Shown here: piece after piece, positions 34,887-44,270 of the stretch
Layout of the letters: the number at the start of each line of letters is the position of its first letter
How positions within the stretch are numbered: the stretch's first letter is position 1
Origin: Natrinema pellirubrum DSM 15624
Lineage (GTDB): Archaea; Halobacteriota; Halobacteria; Halobacteriales; Natrialbaceae
DNA: 64,000 nt
NCBI RefSeq assembly: GCF_000230735.2
Contig: NC_019967.1
Span: 223,801-287,800 of the forward strand
Direction: 5' to 3'
Made by a program: the position numbers and the translations under genes
The notes under the pieces: model-generated
Told to the model about the DNA's origin: nothing
The model's database searches: none
Seen by the model: the letters and a program-made list of their open reading frames with translations, nothing else

Positions 34887-35099
34887 TTGACATCCTCCCC
34901 GCCCTGAACAGTAGTTGCCGATTCAACGCGGGCAGCCGAACAAAACTGGTCGATCAACCGATTTGGATTGCAGCGCTCCGACGATCTATGCGACACAGCG
35001 AGGAACGGAGCGAAGAAACGCCGCTGTCGGCGGCGTTTCTGAGCGTTGCCACTCGGCTCCGGCGTTCTGACCGATTATCTCGGTCGAACTGATCTTCCC
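34887..35099. other. Element-end sequence downstream of the glycosyltransferase
   Basis: TTGACATCCTCCCCGCCCTGAA at the start is the end type of a minus-oriented IS200/IS605 element; its inverse CGGGGAGGATGTCA lies at 37856-37869. No gene between here and the transposase at 35100. Confidence 0.4.
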
Positions 35100-36227
35100 C
35101 TATCCGTAATCGGTTACACTAACGAATTCCCTGAAGACACGTGTCGAGATTGGCGGTTTCTCCGGGACAGCACCAGCTGAGACAAGTACATTTGCGAGGA
35201 TCCACAGATTGTACATCGAAACCGCAAACAGGAAGTAGAACAGCCGTACCGAGAACGTCGGCGACGATGTTCTCGGGAGAAAGTCACCGATCTGGCGGTA
35301 GGAGGTTTCAATTCCCCAGCGGCGGCGGAACGCCGTCGCGTACGCTCTCGCCGCTTCAGGCTCAAGGTCGAGATTCGTCACGAACCAGACGTGCTCGTCC
35401 TCCGTTGACCGATGTGGCACAGCAAACACAGTCACTGCAACTGAGGCGGTCGGTTCACGTTTTCGCTGCATGAGATACTCGTCAACGACCGTCTCAGCGC
35501 CGGCGCTGAGACGGGCTTTCATCCCCTTACTCGGGCGTGCACGGACGATATAGTCGACGTCGAGTTGTTCGAGTTCCGCAACGACGTGAACCTGGTAGAA
35601 GCCTCTGTCGAGGTAGACGTGTCTGATCGAGACGTACTCTTGTGCCGTTTCGAGCAGCAAGCGAACGGCTTCGCGCTTGGCGCGAAAGCCGTTCGCCTTC
35701 AATGCCAGTACATCGAGTGTAAACCGCGTTCCTGGTGCAACGATACAGATCGTCGCAAAACAGTACGTTCGAGTTGTTCCCTGATCGGGATAGGTGATCA
35801 GAACGTGGTCAGTGTCTGCACCACCGTAAAACCGCCACTGGTGGAGGTCTATCGCAACATCGACACAGTTGGGCAAGAGTCGTTGTTTCCGGAGAATCTC
35901 GAAGAGATCATCGCGGACGCCATCGAACTGGTCGTCGATGGCGTCCGCCTCCAGGTTCCGGAGATGGTAGAGAAGTGATTTTGCGAGTCCATTGCGAGCC
36001 GTCGACGTCACGTCGACGGGCTCGCCGTTGTTGAGTTGGCACGTTTTCCCAGCTGTATTGGCGAACTCTTGTTCGAAGGCGACACGAGAAAGGAGTTTCT
36101 TGAAGCTCTCTTGTGTAGCTCCCACACTGTTTGATGCCAAAGTCGAGCGCCGGATAAACGACGGTTGAAGCGGCGCGACAGACCTGTTTTGCTTCATCAA
36201 TCTCGACCATAGTGACCCTACCAGCAA
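35100..36227 (-). CDS. DDE transposase related to the ISH3 group
   Basis: 375 aa. DVAIDLHQWRFYGGADTDHV (first Asp), HVYLDRGFYQVHVVAELEQL (second Asp) and FRRRWGIETSYRQIGDFLPR (Glu), then the hydrophobic LFYFLFAVSMYNLWILANVL. This order matches the enzyme at 5377-6543, but the sequences differ widely, so it is another group. Terminal repeats were not identified. The start is uncertain; the second Met (residue 11) is possible. Confidence 0.75.
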   Translation of the reverse strand: MLVGSLWSRLMKQNRSVAPLQPSFIRRSTLASNSVGATQESFKKLLSRVAFEQEFANTAGKTCQLNNGEPVDVTSTARNGLAKSLLYHLRNLEADAIDDQFDGVRDDLFEILRKQRLLPNCVDVAIDLHQWRFYGGADTDHVLITYPDQGTTRTYCFATICIVAPGTRFTLDVLALKANGFRAKREAVRLLLETAQEYVSIRHVYLDRGFYQVHVVAELEQLDVDYIVRARPSKGMKARLSAGAETVVDEYLMQRKREPTASVAVTVFAVPHRSTEDEHVWFVTNLDLEPEAARAYATAFRRRWGIETSYRQIGDFLPRTSSPTFSVRLFYFLFAVSMYNLWILANVLVSAGAVPEKPPISTRVFREFVSVTDYG

Positions 36228-36280
36228 CGGCGCAAATTAGATTCGGCGTCTACTGTTCACGCCGGGGTGGGTGTAATTCC

Positions 36281-36493
36281 TCATTCATTTTCGGCAAGCC
36301 ATCGGAGCGTTTCGATGAGGGCCTGTGTGGGCGTGTTCACTGTTGTCCGGGTTGCGAGTTGATTCGATTTGTCGATCGGTTCCTCGAGTACCCGCCATGA
36401 ATCACCGCTCCTCGTGGCTATGAGCTGCTGTTGTTGATTGTGGTCCTCAATCAAAATTGCATCGTCATCAAGGTCCAGTTCGATATTAGCCAC
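36281..36493 (-). CDS. Hypothetical small acidic protein
   Basis: 70 aa: ANIELDLDDDAILIEDHNQQ then QQLIATRSGDSWRVLEEPID. Looks like a real haloarchaeal small protein by composition, but no family is recognised. Neighbours are all mobile elements. Confidence 0.5.
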   Translation of the reverse strand: MANIELDLDDDAILIEDHNQQQQLIATRSGDSWRVLEEPIDKSNQLATRTTVNTPTQALIETLRWLAENE

Positions 36494-36793
36494 TACTTAG
36501 TGTTCAACTAGCTTACTTTTGAATGCATCGGTAAGTTCATCTAGTCGTCAACTCACCCTTAGCTCCCAAGTGGACGGGCACTGCCTCGCGTGGCCGTGTT
36601 CGTCGCTCTGGAAACCTGAGGTGAGCAGGCTGAATCCGTAGCCGGTTTTGCGACCAGCACGTCAGTTTGTCTCGCTTCTTTCACTCACCGATCGCTAACG
36701 ACATGCTATCGTGTATCGCGGGTGGTCTCACCACTCGTCAGCGGAGACACCTGCGTCGCGAGTGGCTCCTTCACCGTCATGGAGATCGCGGTG
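36494..36793. other. Gene-free stretch beside the tnpB pseudogene
   Basis: No gene seen. It ends at the tnpB element end TGACATCTTCCTCGCC with hairpin CCTCGCCGTAAACGGCGAGG (36803-36822). Confidence 0.4.
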
Positions 36794-36852
36794 ACATCTT
36801 CCTCGCCGTAAACGGCGAGGCTTCCCGTACCACAGGTGGGATATTTGCTGGT

Positions 36853-37847
36853 CTACGACACGACCTGTTCTCTCGTACGGAATGTCCCGCTCTCGCGGTC
36901 GAACAGGTGTACCGATGGCTGTGCCACACAGCCGTTACTCCTATCCTCACCGTGAGGACTCAGAGTTATCTTCTGGCGCATATTCTCCGCCCCGTTACAA
37001 TCGGCGTTCCCGACCAACCCACACGATGAACAGACGTACAAGCCCCGTTCCACGCGGTTTGACCGCGTGTCATCACCACACCGTGAACACGTCTTCGAGG
37101 TGTCCCACTCGTTCTCTTTCAGCACCTCAACACCACGAATCTCACCCTTATATGCGAGGTTCTGGTAGATACGGTCAAACGCCCACGAGTGCAACTTTTT
37201 GTTCCCCGTCTTGCCCCAGTCGGACTCGCGCACGTCTTCAGGCCAGCTCACCGCGAGCGTGCCAACACCGCGTTCGACACACTCTGTGATGATTGTGTCC
37301 GTAAGCGTGTGGTAGAAGTGTGTTTCACGGTCTGTGAGTTTCCTGCGTGCCCGCATCGACTTCTCCGAGGGCCCGTTCTCACCCTCAGTGTCGTACTCTG
37401 CTCGGGTGAAGTAGTGCTTGTCCTGTTTGAGCGAGTTGCCGGGGTACAGGATATACTTGTCGGGGAATGCGACTGTGGCGATGTTCTTGATACCGAGATC
37501 GATACCGGCCACTTCGTTGCCTGCTGAGTCGGTGGTCTCGAGTTCGACTTTGCAGACGAAGTGCAGTTCCCACTCGTCGCCATTCCAGACGGCTCGAACG
37601 TTCTGCACCTTCTTGACTTCTGAAAGGTCAACGTCGGGGCGGGTCTGGTACTCGCAGAGCAGGAAGTCCGACCAGTGTTCTTTCAGGTTTTTGCCCTTTG
37701 AGAGTCGGACGAGGTCGTGTTCGGGGTTGTGTTTGAAGCCGTCTGCTTTGAACGTGACCGTACTCTTGGATCGAGTGTCGCCGTGTTTACGGTAGCCGGG
37801 AGGATTCGCCTCGTCAAACTTGTGTCGCAGGTCGAACCATGACTGGA
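36853..37847 (-). pseudogene. tnpB: TnpB, truncated at the N-terminus
   Basis: The frame is open from about 37847 but has no start; it begins in FQSWFDLRHKFDEANPPGYR, which corresponds to about residue 85 of the TnpB at 16681. The rest is intact: RuvC Asp in GIDLGIKNIATVA, AVSWPEDVRESDW (a Trp where Gly-Asp-Leu is usual), zinc ribbon CSRCGDDTRSN ... CSSCG and Asp in GNADCNGAENM. The break adjoins an inverted element end (CGGGGAGGATGTCA at 37856-37869), so the 5' third was lost by recombination between elements. Confidence 0.8.
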
Positions 37848-37874
37848 AACCACGCCGGGGAGGATGTCATCGCA

Positions 37875-38819
37875 TCAGTTGAGCGAGGTCGCTGCGTCGG
37901 TCTCGGTGTACTGTGCACAGACTCGCCGGAGTCCCTCCTCGAAGTCGATCTCGGGTTCCCACCCGGTCGCTTCACGCATCGTCGACGAATCGGCACAGGT
38001 GTCGTGGACGTACACCGAGTCAGGAATGGGGTTTTCGATGTATTCGGGTTCGATGTCGGTCCCCAGTTCGTCGTTGAGCATGTCGACGACCGTATTGAAG
38101 CTATAGGCGTCGCCCGTCCCGAGGTTGTAGATGCCGGTGAGCTGGGTATCTGCAGCCTGCTCGAGCCCGCGGACGATATCCGAGACGTGGGTGAAGTCCC
38201 GCGTCTGCGTGCCATCACCGTACAGCACTGGTGCCTCCCCGTTCGCCATGTCGTCGGCGAACTGGGCAATCACGTTGGCGTACTCGCCCTTGTGTTCCTC
38301 GGCGCCGCCGTAGCCCTGATAGACCGAGAAGAAGCGCATCCCAGCGACGTTCATGTCGTAGTGATTGGCGAAGTATTCGCCGTAGCGTTCGCGGGCGAGT
38401 TTGGAGGCTTCATAGCCTGTGTTGACGGCGACATCCATGTCGACCGGCGAGGGCTCGGTGCGGCTGCCGTAGATCGACGACGTCGACGCATAGACGACCG
38501 TCTCGCAGCCGTCCTCGCGGGCCTGTTCGACCACATTGACGAACCCCTCGACGTTGACGCGGGCGCCTGTGGTGGGGTCCTCTTCGTGCATCGCGTACGA
38601 CGAGAGCGCTGCGAGGTGGAAGACGACATCGACGTCCGTCGGGAGGTCGTCCTCGAGGACGCTCCGATTGTGGTAGTCGACTGCGGACTCGAGGTTCTCG
38701 GGCGTGCCGAGGTATTCGTCGTCAATCGCGACGACGTCGTTGTCCGCCGCGAGATGGTTCGCCAGATTTGACCCGATAAACCCTGCCCCGCCCGTGATCA
38801 GGACGCGTTGGTTCTGCAT
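37875..38819 (-). CDS. NAD-dependent sugar-nucleotide epimerase/dehydratase
   Basis: 314 aa extended SDR. VLITGGAGFIGSNLANHL (NAD-binding GxxGxxG), FHLAALSSYAMHEEDP, catalytic Ser-Thr in YASTSSIYGS, and YEASKLARERYG (YxxxK; the Tyr is in GYEASK). The C-terminal half holds RFFSVYQGYGG and the substrate region. It likely makes a modified UDP-hexose for the surface glycan made by neighbouring genes. Exact substrate not determined. Confidence 0.88.
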   Translation of the reverse strand: MQNQRVLITGGAGFIGSNLANHLAADNDVVAIDDEYLGTPENLESAVDYHNRSVLEDDLPTDVDVVFHLAALSSYAMHEEDPTTGARVNVEGFVNVVEQAREDGCETVVYASTSSIYGSRTEPSPVDMDVAVNTGYEASKLARERYGEYFANHYDMNVAGMRFFSVYQGYGGAEEHKGEYANVIAQFADDMANGEAPVLYGDGTQTRDFTHVSDIVRGLEQAADTQLTGIYNLGTGDAYSFNTVVDMLNDELGTDIEPEYIENPIPDSVYVHDTCADSSTMREATGWEPEIDFEEGLRRVCAQYTETDAATSLN

Positions 38820-38924
38820 GTCAGCACGGTTGCGTTCACCCTATGAGAACACTGCGATTTCCGAAGCCGGCGATCATCGAATCGGCACGATCGGTCTTTC
38901 CTCTCGAAAACAGGGCCGTCGGTG

Positions 38925-39089
38925 TTACCAGAACTGCGCCCCGGGGGTCTCACACGAATCGCAGATAACGGCCGTGTTTCCCTTATAGACTCCTCGAATG
39001 AGTTCCCCTTCATCGCAGAACGTACAGTTCGTTCCCTCGAGTGCTGCGACCGGCGAGTACTCGTCGGATTCATGTTCCTGTTGTTGCAT
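38925..39089 (-). CDS. 54-aa HVO_A0556-like zinc-finger protein
   Basis: ATG at 39087-39089. Two CxxC knuckles: LEGTNCTFCDEGELIRGVYK and AVICDSCETPGAQFW at the C-terminus. The pattern fits the tiny zinc-finger proteins annotated in haloarchaea as HVO_A0556 family. Role unknown. Alone between an epimerase gene and an IS element. Confidence 0.75.
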   Translation of the reverse strand: MQQQEHESDEYSPVAALEGTNCTFCDEGELIRGVYKGNTAVICDSCETPGAQFW

Positions 39090-39224
39090 ATCATGTAAGC
39101 TGTTTTCTTACTCTATAATAAACCCCTTGCCACCAAGTATGAAACCGACAGCCGTGGGGCTGCATCTGCTCCGGTACTAGTGGACCCGAACGGGGGACGA
39201 CTAGTGGTGGGTTGATACTGCTAC

Positions 39225-40291
39225 AGCGTGTCATAGAAAGCGTCTCGTGCAAGGCAGCAGGGTGCGGAAAGTGTGTCCAGCACAATCGCAGCCCTGCAAG
39301 ACGTAACTTCGGTAGACGAGTTCTTGAATGCGGCGGCTACCGAGACAGTGCCGCTATTCGAGTACCTTGAGTTCGAGTTTCTGCTGGAGTACGATGTGTT
39401 CGCCCCCGCTTCGAGGGGGCGAACACGAGTTCATCAGCCACCAGATCTCTTTCGTGGTTTTCTGCACTGCTATTACAAGAACATCTACGGTACACGCCCC
39501 GTCACGCGTGAACTCCAGCATACACTCGTCTGGTACTACTGCGGACTTGACAAACCTCCATCTAGAGACACGGTTGACCGCTTTCTCACTGACCTCGAAC
39601 ATGTCGTCGACGATGTCTTCGACAGGCTCGTCGAGCAGGCCGCCGTCCGCGGCCTGCTCGACTCAACATATTCCATTGATTCGACGCACATTGAGGCGAT
39701 TCGGTACAACGACGCAGCGTCATGGAACTACGATCCAACAGCTGAAGAGTACTACTACGGCTTCGGCTGTACGATCGTCTCAAGCGGAGCAAAGATCCCG
39801 ATAGCGGCGGAGTTTACACAGGCTAAACAGGCATCTCAAGAGACGGCGATGCGCGTCACGAGTGACGCGCTCGCCGTCGATACACCGACCTGGATGCTTG
39901 GAGACAGTGCCTACGACATCCTCGACTGGCACGACCACCTGCTGGCCGCAGGGGTCGTGCCAGTCGCCCCGTACAACCCGCGAAACACCGACGATCCGAA
40001 AGATATCGAGTACAGGATTGAGGACCGCATCGAGGAACACAGCGAGGACGTCCAGCTCAAACAATCCGTCTTAGACGAGACGTACAACCGCCGGACAGGG
40101 GTCGAACGAACCAACGACGCGGTCAAGGACTGCGGCCTCGGGCACGTTCGCGCCCGAGGCCGTGTTCACGCACGGACAGAAGTGTTCGTCGCGCTCTGCC
40201 TACGACTCGTCGTTGCCATCACCAACTATGAGCGAGGAGACGATCCGGGATGTGAGAAGCTCAAGCTATGAGATGGATTCTATGACACGCT
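39225..40291 (+). mobile_element. IS5-superfamily insertion sequence
   Basis: AGCGTGTCATAGAA at 39225-39238 and its complement at 40278-40291 form perfect 14-bp inverted repeats around the transposase. A target duplication could not be identified, so the true outer ends may lie a few bases further out. Confidence 0.7.
39273..40271 (+). CDS. IS5-superfamily transposase
   Basis: 332 aa. First Asp in TYSIDSTHIEAIRYNDAASW, second in WMLGDSAYDILDWHDHLL, Glu in NRRTGVERTNDAVKDCGLGH followed by VRARGRVHARTEVFVALCLR. The N-terminus has the DUF772-like part LFRGFLHCYYKNIYGTRPVT. The frame is complete. Confidence 0.85.
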   Translation: MSSTIAALQDVTSVDEFLNAAATETVPLFEYLEFEFLLEYDVFAPASRGRTRVHQPPDLFRGFLHCYYKNIYGTRPVTRELQHTLVWYYCGLDKPPSRDTVDRFLTDLEHVVDDVFDRLVEQAAVRGLLDSTYSIDSTHIEAIRYNDAASWNYDPTAEEYYYGFGCTIVSSGAKIPIAAEFTQAKQASQETAMRVTSDALAVDTPTWMLGDSAYDILDWHDHLLAAGVVPVAPYNPRNTDDPKDIEYRIEDRIEEHSEDVQLKQSVLDETYNRRTGVERTNDAVKDCGLGHVRARGRVHARTEVFVALCLRLVVAITNYERGDDPGCEKLKL

Positions 40292-40565
40292 CACTGCTAG
40301 ACAGAACTACGTGAAGCCGGTCGCACGTATGCGGCCGTCACCTCTGGGGACGGCCGCGAATTCCCGACCGGTTTCGTATTGACTTCTGTCCAGTAGCATG
40401 AAGCATTGGGCCCTACATTCCTTGCGTCCCACTCGTTAATATTCGAGGGTCTGGCGACGCTATACGTACAGTTCGGGTGGCTCGTTAGCAGGGACTAGGT
40501 CATCAGAATCCAGGCGAGTGTCACAGGCCATCGTCAACCCAGTCGAAGCGCTTCGGCAGTCGTGG
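40272..40565. other. Intergenic region after the IS
   Basis: No gene with support. A short minus-strand frame (CDTRLDSDDLVPANEPPELY near 40460-40530) could be the tail of a lost gene. Confidence 0.35.
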
Positions 40566-41501
40566 TCAGTTCCGCAGACCGAACTCCGTACACAGTTCCC
40601 GTGTCGCCTCGCGGACCGCCCGATCGCTCTCGTGGGTCGGTTCCCACCCGAGGGCGTCGAGCTTCTCGATCGAGAGGCGCATCTTCGGCACGTCACCGGT
40701 CCAGCCGCGGTCGCCGCCGGTGTACTCGTACTCGGGCTCGAGGCCCAGTTCCTCGCTGACGATGTCCGCGATGCGGGTCACGGAGGTCGTCGTCCGCGTC
40801 CCGAGGTTGTAGGTCGCCAGCGGGCCCTCGGCCTGTTCACAGACGTGCAGCATCGCGTCGATGCAATCGTCGACGTGCATGTAAGATTTCTCTTGGCGGC
40901 CGTCGCCGAGGATGGTCAGCGTCTCGGGGTCGGCCTGTAGCTTCTCGATGAAATCGGGGATGACGGCGCCGCGCAGCCGCCCGCCGACGATATTCGCAAA
41001 GCGGAACGTGTGGACGGTTAGGTCGTGAGAGTGCGCGTAGGTCGAACAGAGCCCCTCGTCGGCGAGTTTGCTCGCCCCGTAGACGCTGATCGGCTCGAGT
41101 GGGGCGTAATCCTCGGGTGTCGGCCGCGGTGCCTCGCCGTAGACCGTCGACGTCGACGTGTAGGCAAGGTCCGTGACGCCGACTTCCTGCATCGTCTCGA
41201 GAACGTTGTAGGTCATCTGCGTGTTCGCTTCGAACTGTGCTCGCGGACTGTCGGTGTTGACGGCCTTCGAGGCCGCGAGGTGAAAGACGCGGTCGAAATC
41301 GCTCGTGAGCACGCCCTTGAGGGCGTCGTCATCGGTGAGATCCCGTTCGACGAGCGTCGCGCCGTCGGGGACCCACTCCGCGCGGCCGTTCGACAGGTCA
41401 TCAACGATCGTGACGTCGTTGTTGGCCTCGAGGAGGCGATCAGTCAGCTGCGAGCCGATGAATCCCGCGCCACCAGTGACGAGAATCCGTTCGTTGTCCA
41501 T
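40566..41501 (-). CDS. NAD-dependent epimerase/dehydratase (UDP-glucose 4-epimerase-like)
   Basis: 311 aa from the ATG at 41501 (MDNERILVTGGAGFIGSQLT); the longer frame adds an unrelated leader. FHLAASKAVNTDSPRAQFEA, catalytic TSTSTVYGE and YGASKLADEG (YxxxK). C-terminal DVPKMRLSIEKLDALGWEP. Second member of this family in the locus; shares only the fold with 37875-38819. Probably acts in surface-sugar synthesis. Confidence 0.88.
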   Translation of the reverse strand: MDNERILVTGGAGFIGSQLTDRLLEANNDVTIVDDLSNGRAEWVPDGATLVERDLTDDDALKGVLTSDFDRVFHLAASKAVNTDSPRAQFEANTQMTYNVLETMQEVGVTDLAYTSTSTVYGEAPRPTPEDYAPLEPISVYGASKLADEGLCSTYAHSHDLTVHTFRFANIVGGRLRGAVIPDFIEKLQADPETLTILGDGRQEKSYMHVDDCIDAMLHVCEQAEGPLATYNLGTRTTTSVTRIADIVSEELGLEPEYEYTGGDRGWTGDVPKMRLSIEKLDALGWEPTHESDRAVREATRELCTEFGLRN

Positions 41502-41730
41502 ACGTTCGCAGGGGAGGCGGGGACGGTAAACGGTTTGACTTTGCGGCAGGTATCGTACTGTCGCGCCCCCACTACTAGTATGCGGGTGGGCAGCCACCTG
41601 CAGTGTTCAGTGGTCTTGTGGCCGACGGACTCACAGTGGCGACCAATCGCATCGAATATCGGATTCAATTGGGCTGGGGCCCAGAACAGTGTCCCCACGA
41701 CAGGGTCATCCGCTTCGATCTGACGGGGTC

Positions 41731-42210
41731 CTAGTCGCGGACGAAATGGAGGTAATCGTCGAGCGCGAGTGCAAACGGCTGCTCTGGCGGCAGCGGTTCC
41801 CACTTATATTTGTATGTAAGCCCGCGTTCGTCACCCTCGCCAGTGACAGTATGCGTCCACTGGTCGCGTGCTTCGTCGATGGTGATTGCGAAGAAATGGC
41901 GGATGTATTGCTTTGGTGGCTCGAGTGAGCGCGTCCAGATATCTGTCGTCAGATACGAGATCGTCTGCAGGGTCTCGAGGCCACTCTCTTCTTCGATTTC
42001 TCGAGTCACGGCGTCACGTGGTGTCTCTCCGTGTTCGATGGTCCCTTTCGGAATCTGTAGGCCCTCATACTCCGGGCCCTCGAACACCAGGAGCTCCCCT
42101 GGCGCACGCGTGATGTATGCACACGCCTTCTGGACATACGTTCCCGGGCTCTGCCCATCCTGTGCGGTCTCGGCTAGGTGTTGCCAGTCCCTCTGTGACA
42201 TTGATCCCAC
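41731..42210 (-). CDS. Nudix hydrolase
   Basis: 159 aa (start at 42210 or 42201). The Nudix box GTIEHGETPRDAVTREIEEE-SGL fits G-x5-E-x7-REUxEExGU. C-terminal EPLPPEQPFALALDDYL. Nudix enzymes cleave nucleoside diphosphates linked to another moiety; here it may act on a sugar nucleotide, but the substrate is open. Confidence 0.85.
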   Translation of the reverse strand: MGSMSQRDWQHLAETAQDGQSPGTYVQKACAYITRAPGELLVFEGPEYEGLQIPKGTIEHGETPRDAVTREIEEESGLETLQTISYLTTDIWTRSLEPPKQYIRHFFAITIDEARDQWTHTVTGEGDERGLTYKYKWEPLPPEQPFALALDDYLHFVRD

Positions 42211-42491
42211 GCGATCGTTGTGACCGTCCCGCTAGTAACGTATTAGATGTAGTTAATCTTTGGTGGGAGTCACCCCGATGCGCGGTCAGCGGCGCGTCGA
42301 TGCATCCCACGCCATCCAGGACGAGACTCCCTTCGGTGGCCATCCGTTCCCAGGGGCGGCGGCGCCAGGAACCGGGTCGAGTTCGTGGCAGGTCTCGTCC
42401 CACTACTAGTGCCCACTAGTGGCGACTCCGTCTGCGATAATCAGGTGTCTGGCGGCCGAGGGGTCGCCGGTCGCGATTGTGTGCCAGTGGG
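42211..42491. other. Intergenic region with CTAG-containing motif
   Basis: No gene seen. It contains CCCACTACTAGTGCCCACTA near 42400-42420, a motif also found at 41567-41580 and in inverted form near 39209. Confidence 0.4.
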
Positions 42492-43475
42492 TTACCGGCC
42501 GGCCGGCAGATCGGCGAGCGTCAGCTCCGGGCCGATGAGTGCCGACTGGATCTCAGCCTCGCGGAGTTCGGCACCCGTCCCGATGACCGCTCGCTCGACC
42601 GTGCCGCCGGTGATCGTGGCGTCGGGGAAGACGACGCAATCACGGAGGATCGCGTCGGTAACGCGGGCGCCCTCCATGACGTGGACGTTGGCCCCGATCG
42701 TCGTCCCCTCGAGCGACGCGTCAGGGTGGATCGTGCTGTCGCCGTCGAACTGCCAGGCGACGGCGTCGAGATAGCTCTCGGGCGTCCCGATGTCGAACCA
42801 GGCGCCGTCGAACGTGAACGCGTCGACGCGCTCCCGGTCGACGAGCCACTGGACGAACCAGCCCGGCTCGTCGGGGTTGTTCTCTCCAGCCAGGTACGTC
42901 TCGAGCAACTCGAGGTCCGCTGCGCGGAACCCGTAGCAGGCGACCGACACGAGCGTACTCGGTGGGTCGTCAGGCTTCTCCTCGAAGGCGACGATCTCGC
43001 GGCCGTCGTCGTCGAGTTCGAGGACGCCGTACGATGTCGCGCGGTCGTAATCGCCGACATCGTAGGCGGCGAGCGTCGGGGTTTCTCGTTGGCGGAAGAA
43101 GTCGACGAACTCGCTCACGTCGAAACTGAGGAGGTTATCGCCCGCGATCACGATCGTGTCGTCCGTGAGGTTCTCTCGGTCGACGAGCTGGGCGAGCGCG
43201 CCGATCACACCGAACTTCTCGTCCTCGTCGGTCGTGTCTTCGATCGAGAGCTGTGGTTTGTGGTAGTCGTTGGTCTCGAGGTGGGCTTCGAACTCGTCCG
43301 CGAACCGCTCGTTCGTCGAAACGTAGACGTCGTCGATTCGGTCGTCCGTCTCGAGGTCCTCGAGCACACCATCGATGACCGTCGTGTCACCAACCGGAAG
43401 GAACATCTTCGGGCGTTGGCGAGTGATCGGCCAGAGTCGGGTAGCGTAGCCGCCTGCTAGTACGATCGCATCCAT
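42492..43475 (-). CDS. Sugar-phosphate nucleotidyltransferase (AglF/RmlA-like)
   Basis: 327 aa from the ATG at 43475 (MDAIVLAGGYATRLWPITRQ, the pyrophosphorylase signature GGxxTRLxPxT), with RPKMFLPVGD, TIVIAGDNLLSFDVSEFVDF (metal Asp) and AWFDIGTPESYLDA. The C-terminus has left-handed beta-helix type hexapeptide repeats (for example SLEGTTIGANVHVMEG). It makes UDP- or dTDP-glucose from the 1-phosphate and supplies the epimerases and RfbB. Confidence 0.88.
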   Translation of the reverse strand: MDAIVLAGGYATRLWPITRQRPKMFLPVGDTTVIDGVLEDLETDDRIDDVYVSTNERFADEFEAHLETNDYHKPQLSIEDTTDEDEKFGVIGALAQLVDRENLTDDTIVIAGDNLLSFDVSEFVDFFRQRETPTLAAYDVGDYDRATSYGVLELDDDGREIVAFEEKPDDPPSTLVSVACYGFRAADLELLETYLAGENNPDEPGWFVQWLVDRERVDAFTFDGAWFDIGTPESYLDAVAWQFDGDSTIHPDASLEGTTIGANVHVMEGARVTDAILRDCVVFPDATITGGTVERAVIGTGAELREAEIQSALIGPELTLADLPAGR

Positions 43476-43663
43476 CGATCTAACTTTCTCTATCATAGAA
43501 AAGTTTCTTCCTATCTAAACTACGTTTGGATACGGAGAACTCCATACACCCTCCATCGAGGTGACTACGTGGCCCTAGTGGAGATCGTTCTAGGGTCTAG
43601 TAGTCTGATCACAGACGACTGTCCGGCCCCTTCGGCAGGTTCCAACTTCTCGAGTCGTCTCCG

Positions 43664-44119
43664 CTACCACGTCAGTCCGTCGTACGTGATCCCGTCCCGG
43701 CGCTCGACGATGCGGCGGCCGTCGACGACGACGGGGGTCGCCATCTCGTCGAACGCGTCGTCGAGCGCCGCGAACTCGTCCCAGTCGGTCACGACAACCG
43801 CTCCGTCACTGTCGCTCAGTGCAGCCTTTGCGGTGGTGGCGTATTCGACCGCCGGGATTCGCTCCCGCATAGGGTCGTTCGCGACCGGATCGTACGCGAC
43901 GACCTCCGCGCCGTACTCCCGGAGTAATTCGATCACCGGGATTGCTCTGGAGTTTCTGATGTCGTCGGTCTGGGGCTTGAACGCGAGGCCGAGGACCGCG
44001 ATCCGCGCACCCTCGAGGTCGACGTGGTGCTTTAGGCGGTCGACCAGTCGTTCGGGCTGGCGTTCGTTCACCTCGACGGCGGCCTCATAGACGCTGGACC
44101 CGAACATCTGGCGCGACAT
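43664..44119 (-). pseudogene. UDP-glucose/GDP-mannose dehydrogenase, C-terminal fragment
   Basis: 151 aa matching only the C-terminal domain: [47 protein letters not shown] and DWDEFAAL. A full enzyme has about 430 residues with an N-terminal Rossmann domain and a catalytic Cys; both are absent upstream (44120-44270 holds nothing recognisable). The missing part implies a deletion. The pathway step to uronic acids is therefore probably lost here. Confidence 0.85.
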
Positions 44120-44270
44120 CAGAACTACGGGGTACCCATCGGGTAGTCCATTTTGAATGAAGGACGTTCGATGCTGCGTTGTTCGGTTTTCCCTGATTTC
44201 GCTCCAACAGCTGAGGGATCAGATCGGGAAGATGCTTCGTGAGCAGGATCTTCGGTAGTCAAGTACTGTC

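Larger units (their letters stand above)
32225..34890 (+). pseudogene. GT2 glycosyltransferase (AglJ/Dpm1-like) split by ISH8
   Basis: The first 37 codons (32225-32335) continue after the ISH8 element at 33748: ...DHHEADT joins LLIGPDSDQTPALSIVMPTL, a 417-residue protein. GT2 features: SIVMPTLNEEAGI, DSSTDRTPEIGRD, the metal-binding GDADTTYDFEQ and SGFRIFTREAYE, then four C-terminal membrane helices. Such enzymes transfer a sugar to dolichol phosphate in archaeal N-glycosylation or surface-glycan synthesis. Translation from a TTG at 33748 could still give a catalytic domain if a promoter reads out of the IS. Confidence 0.85.

Noticed and set aside
33748..34926. Long minus-strand frame opposite the glycosyltransferase
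   Set aside because: Antisense shadow of high-GC coding DNA; the plus strand carries all GT2 motifs.
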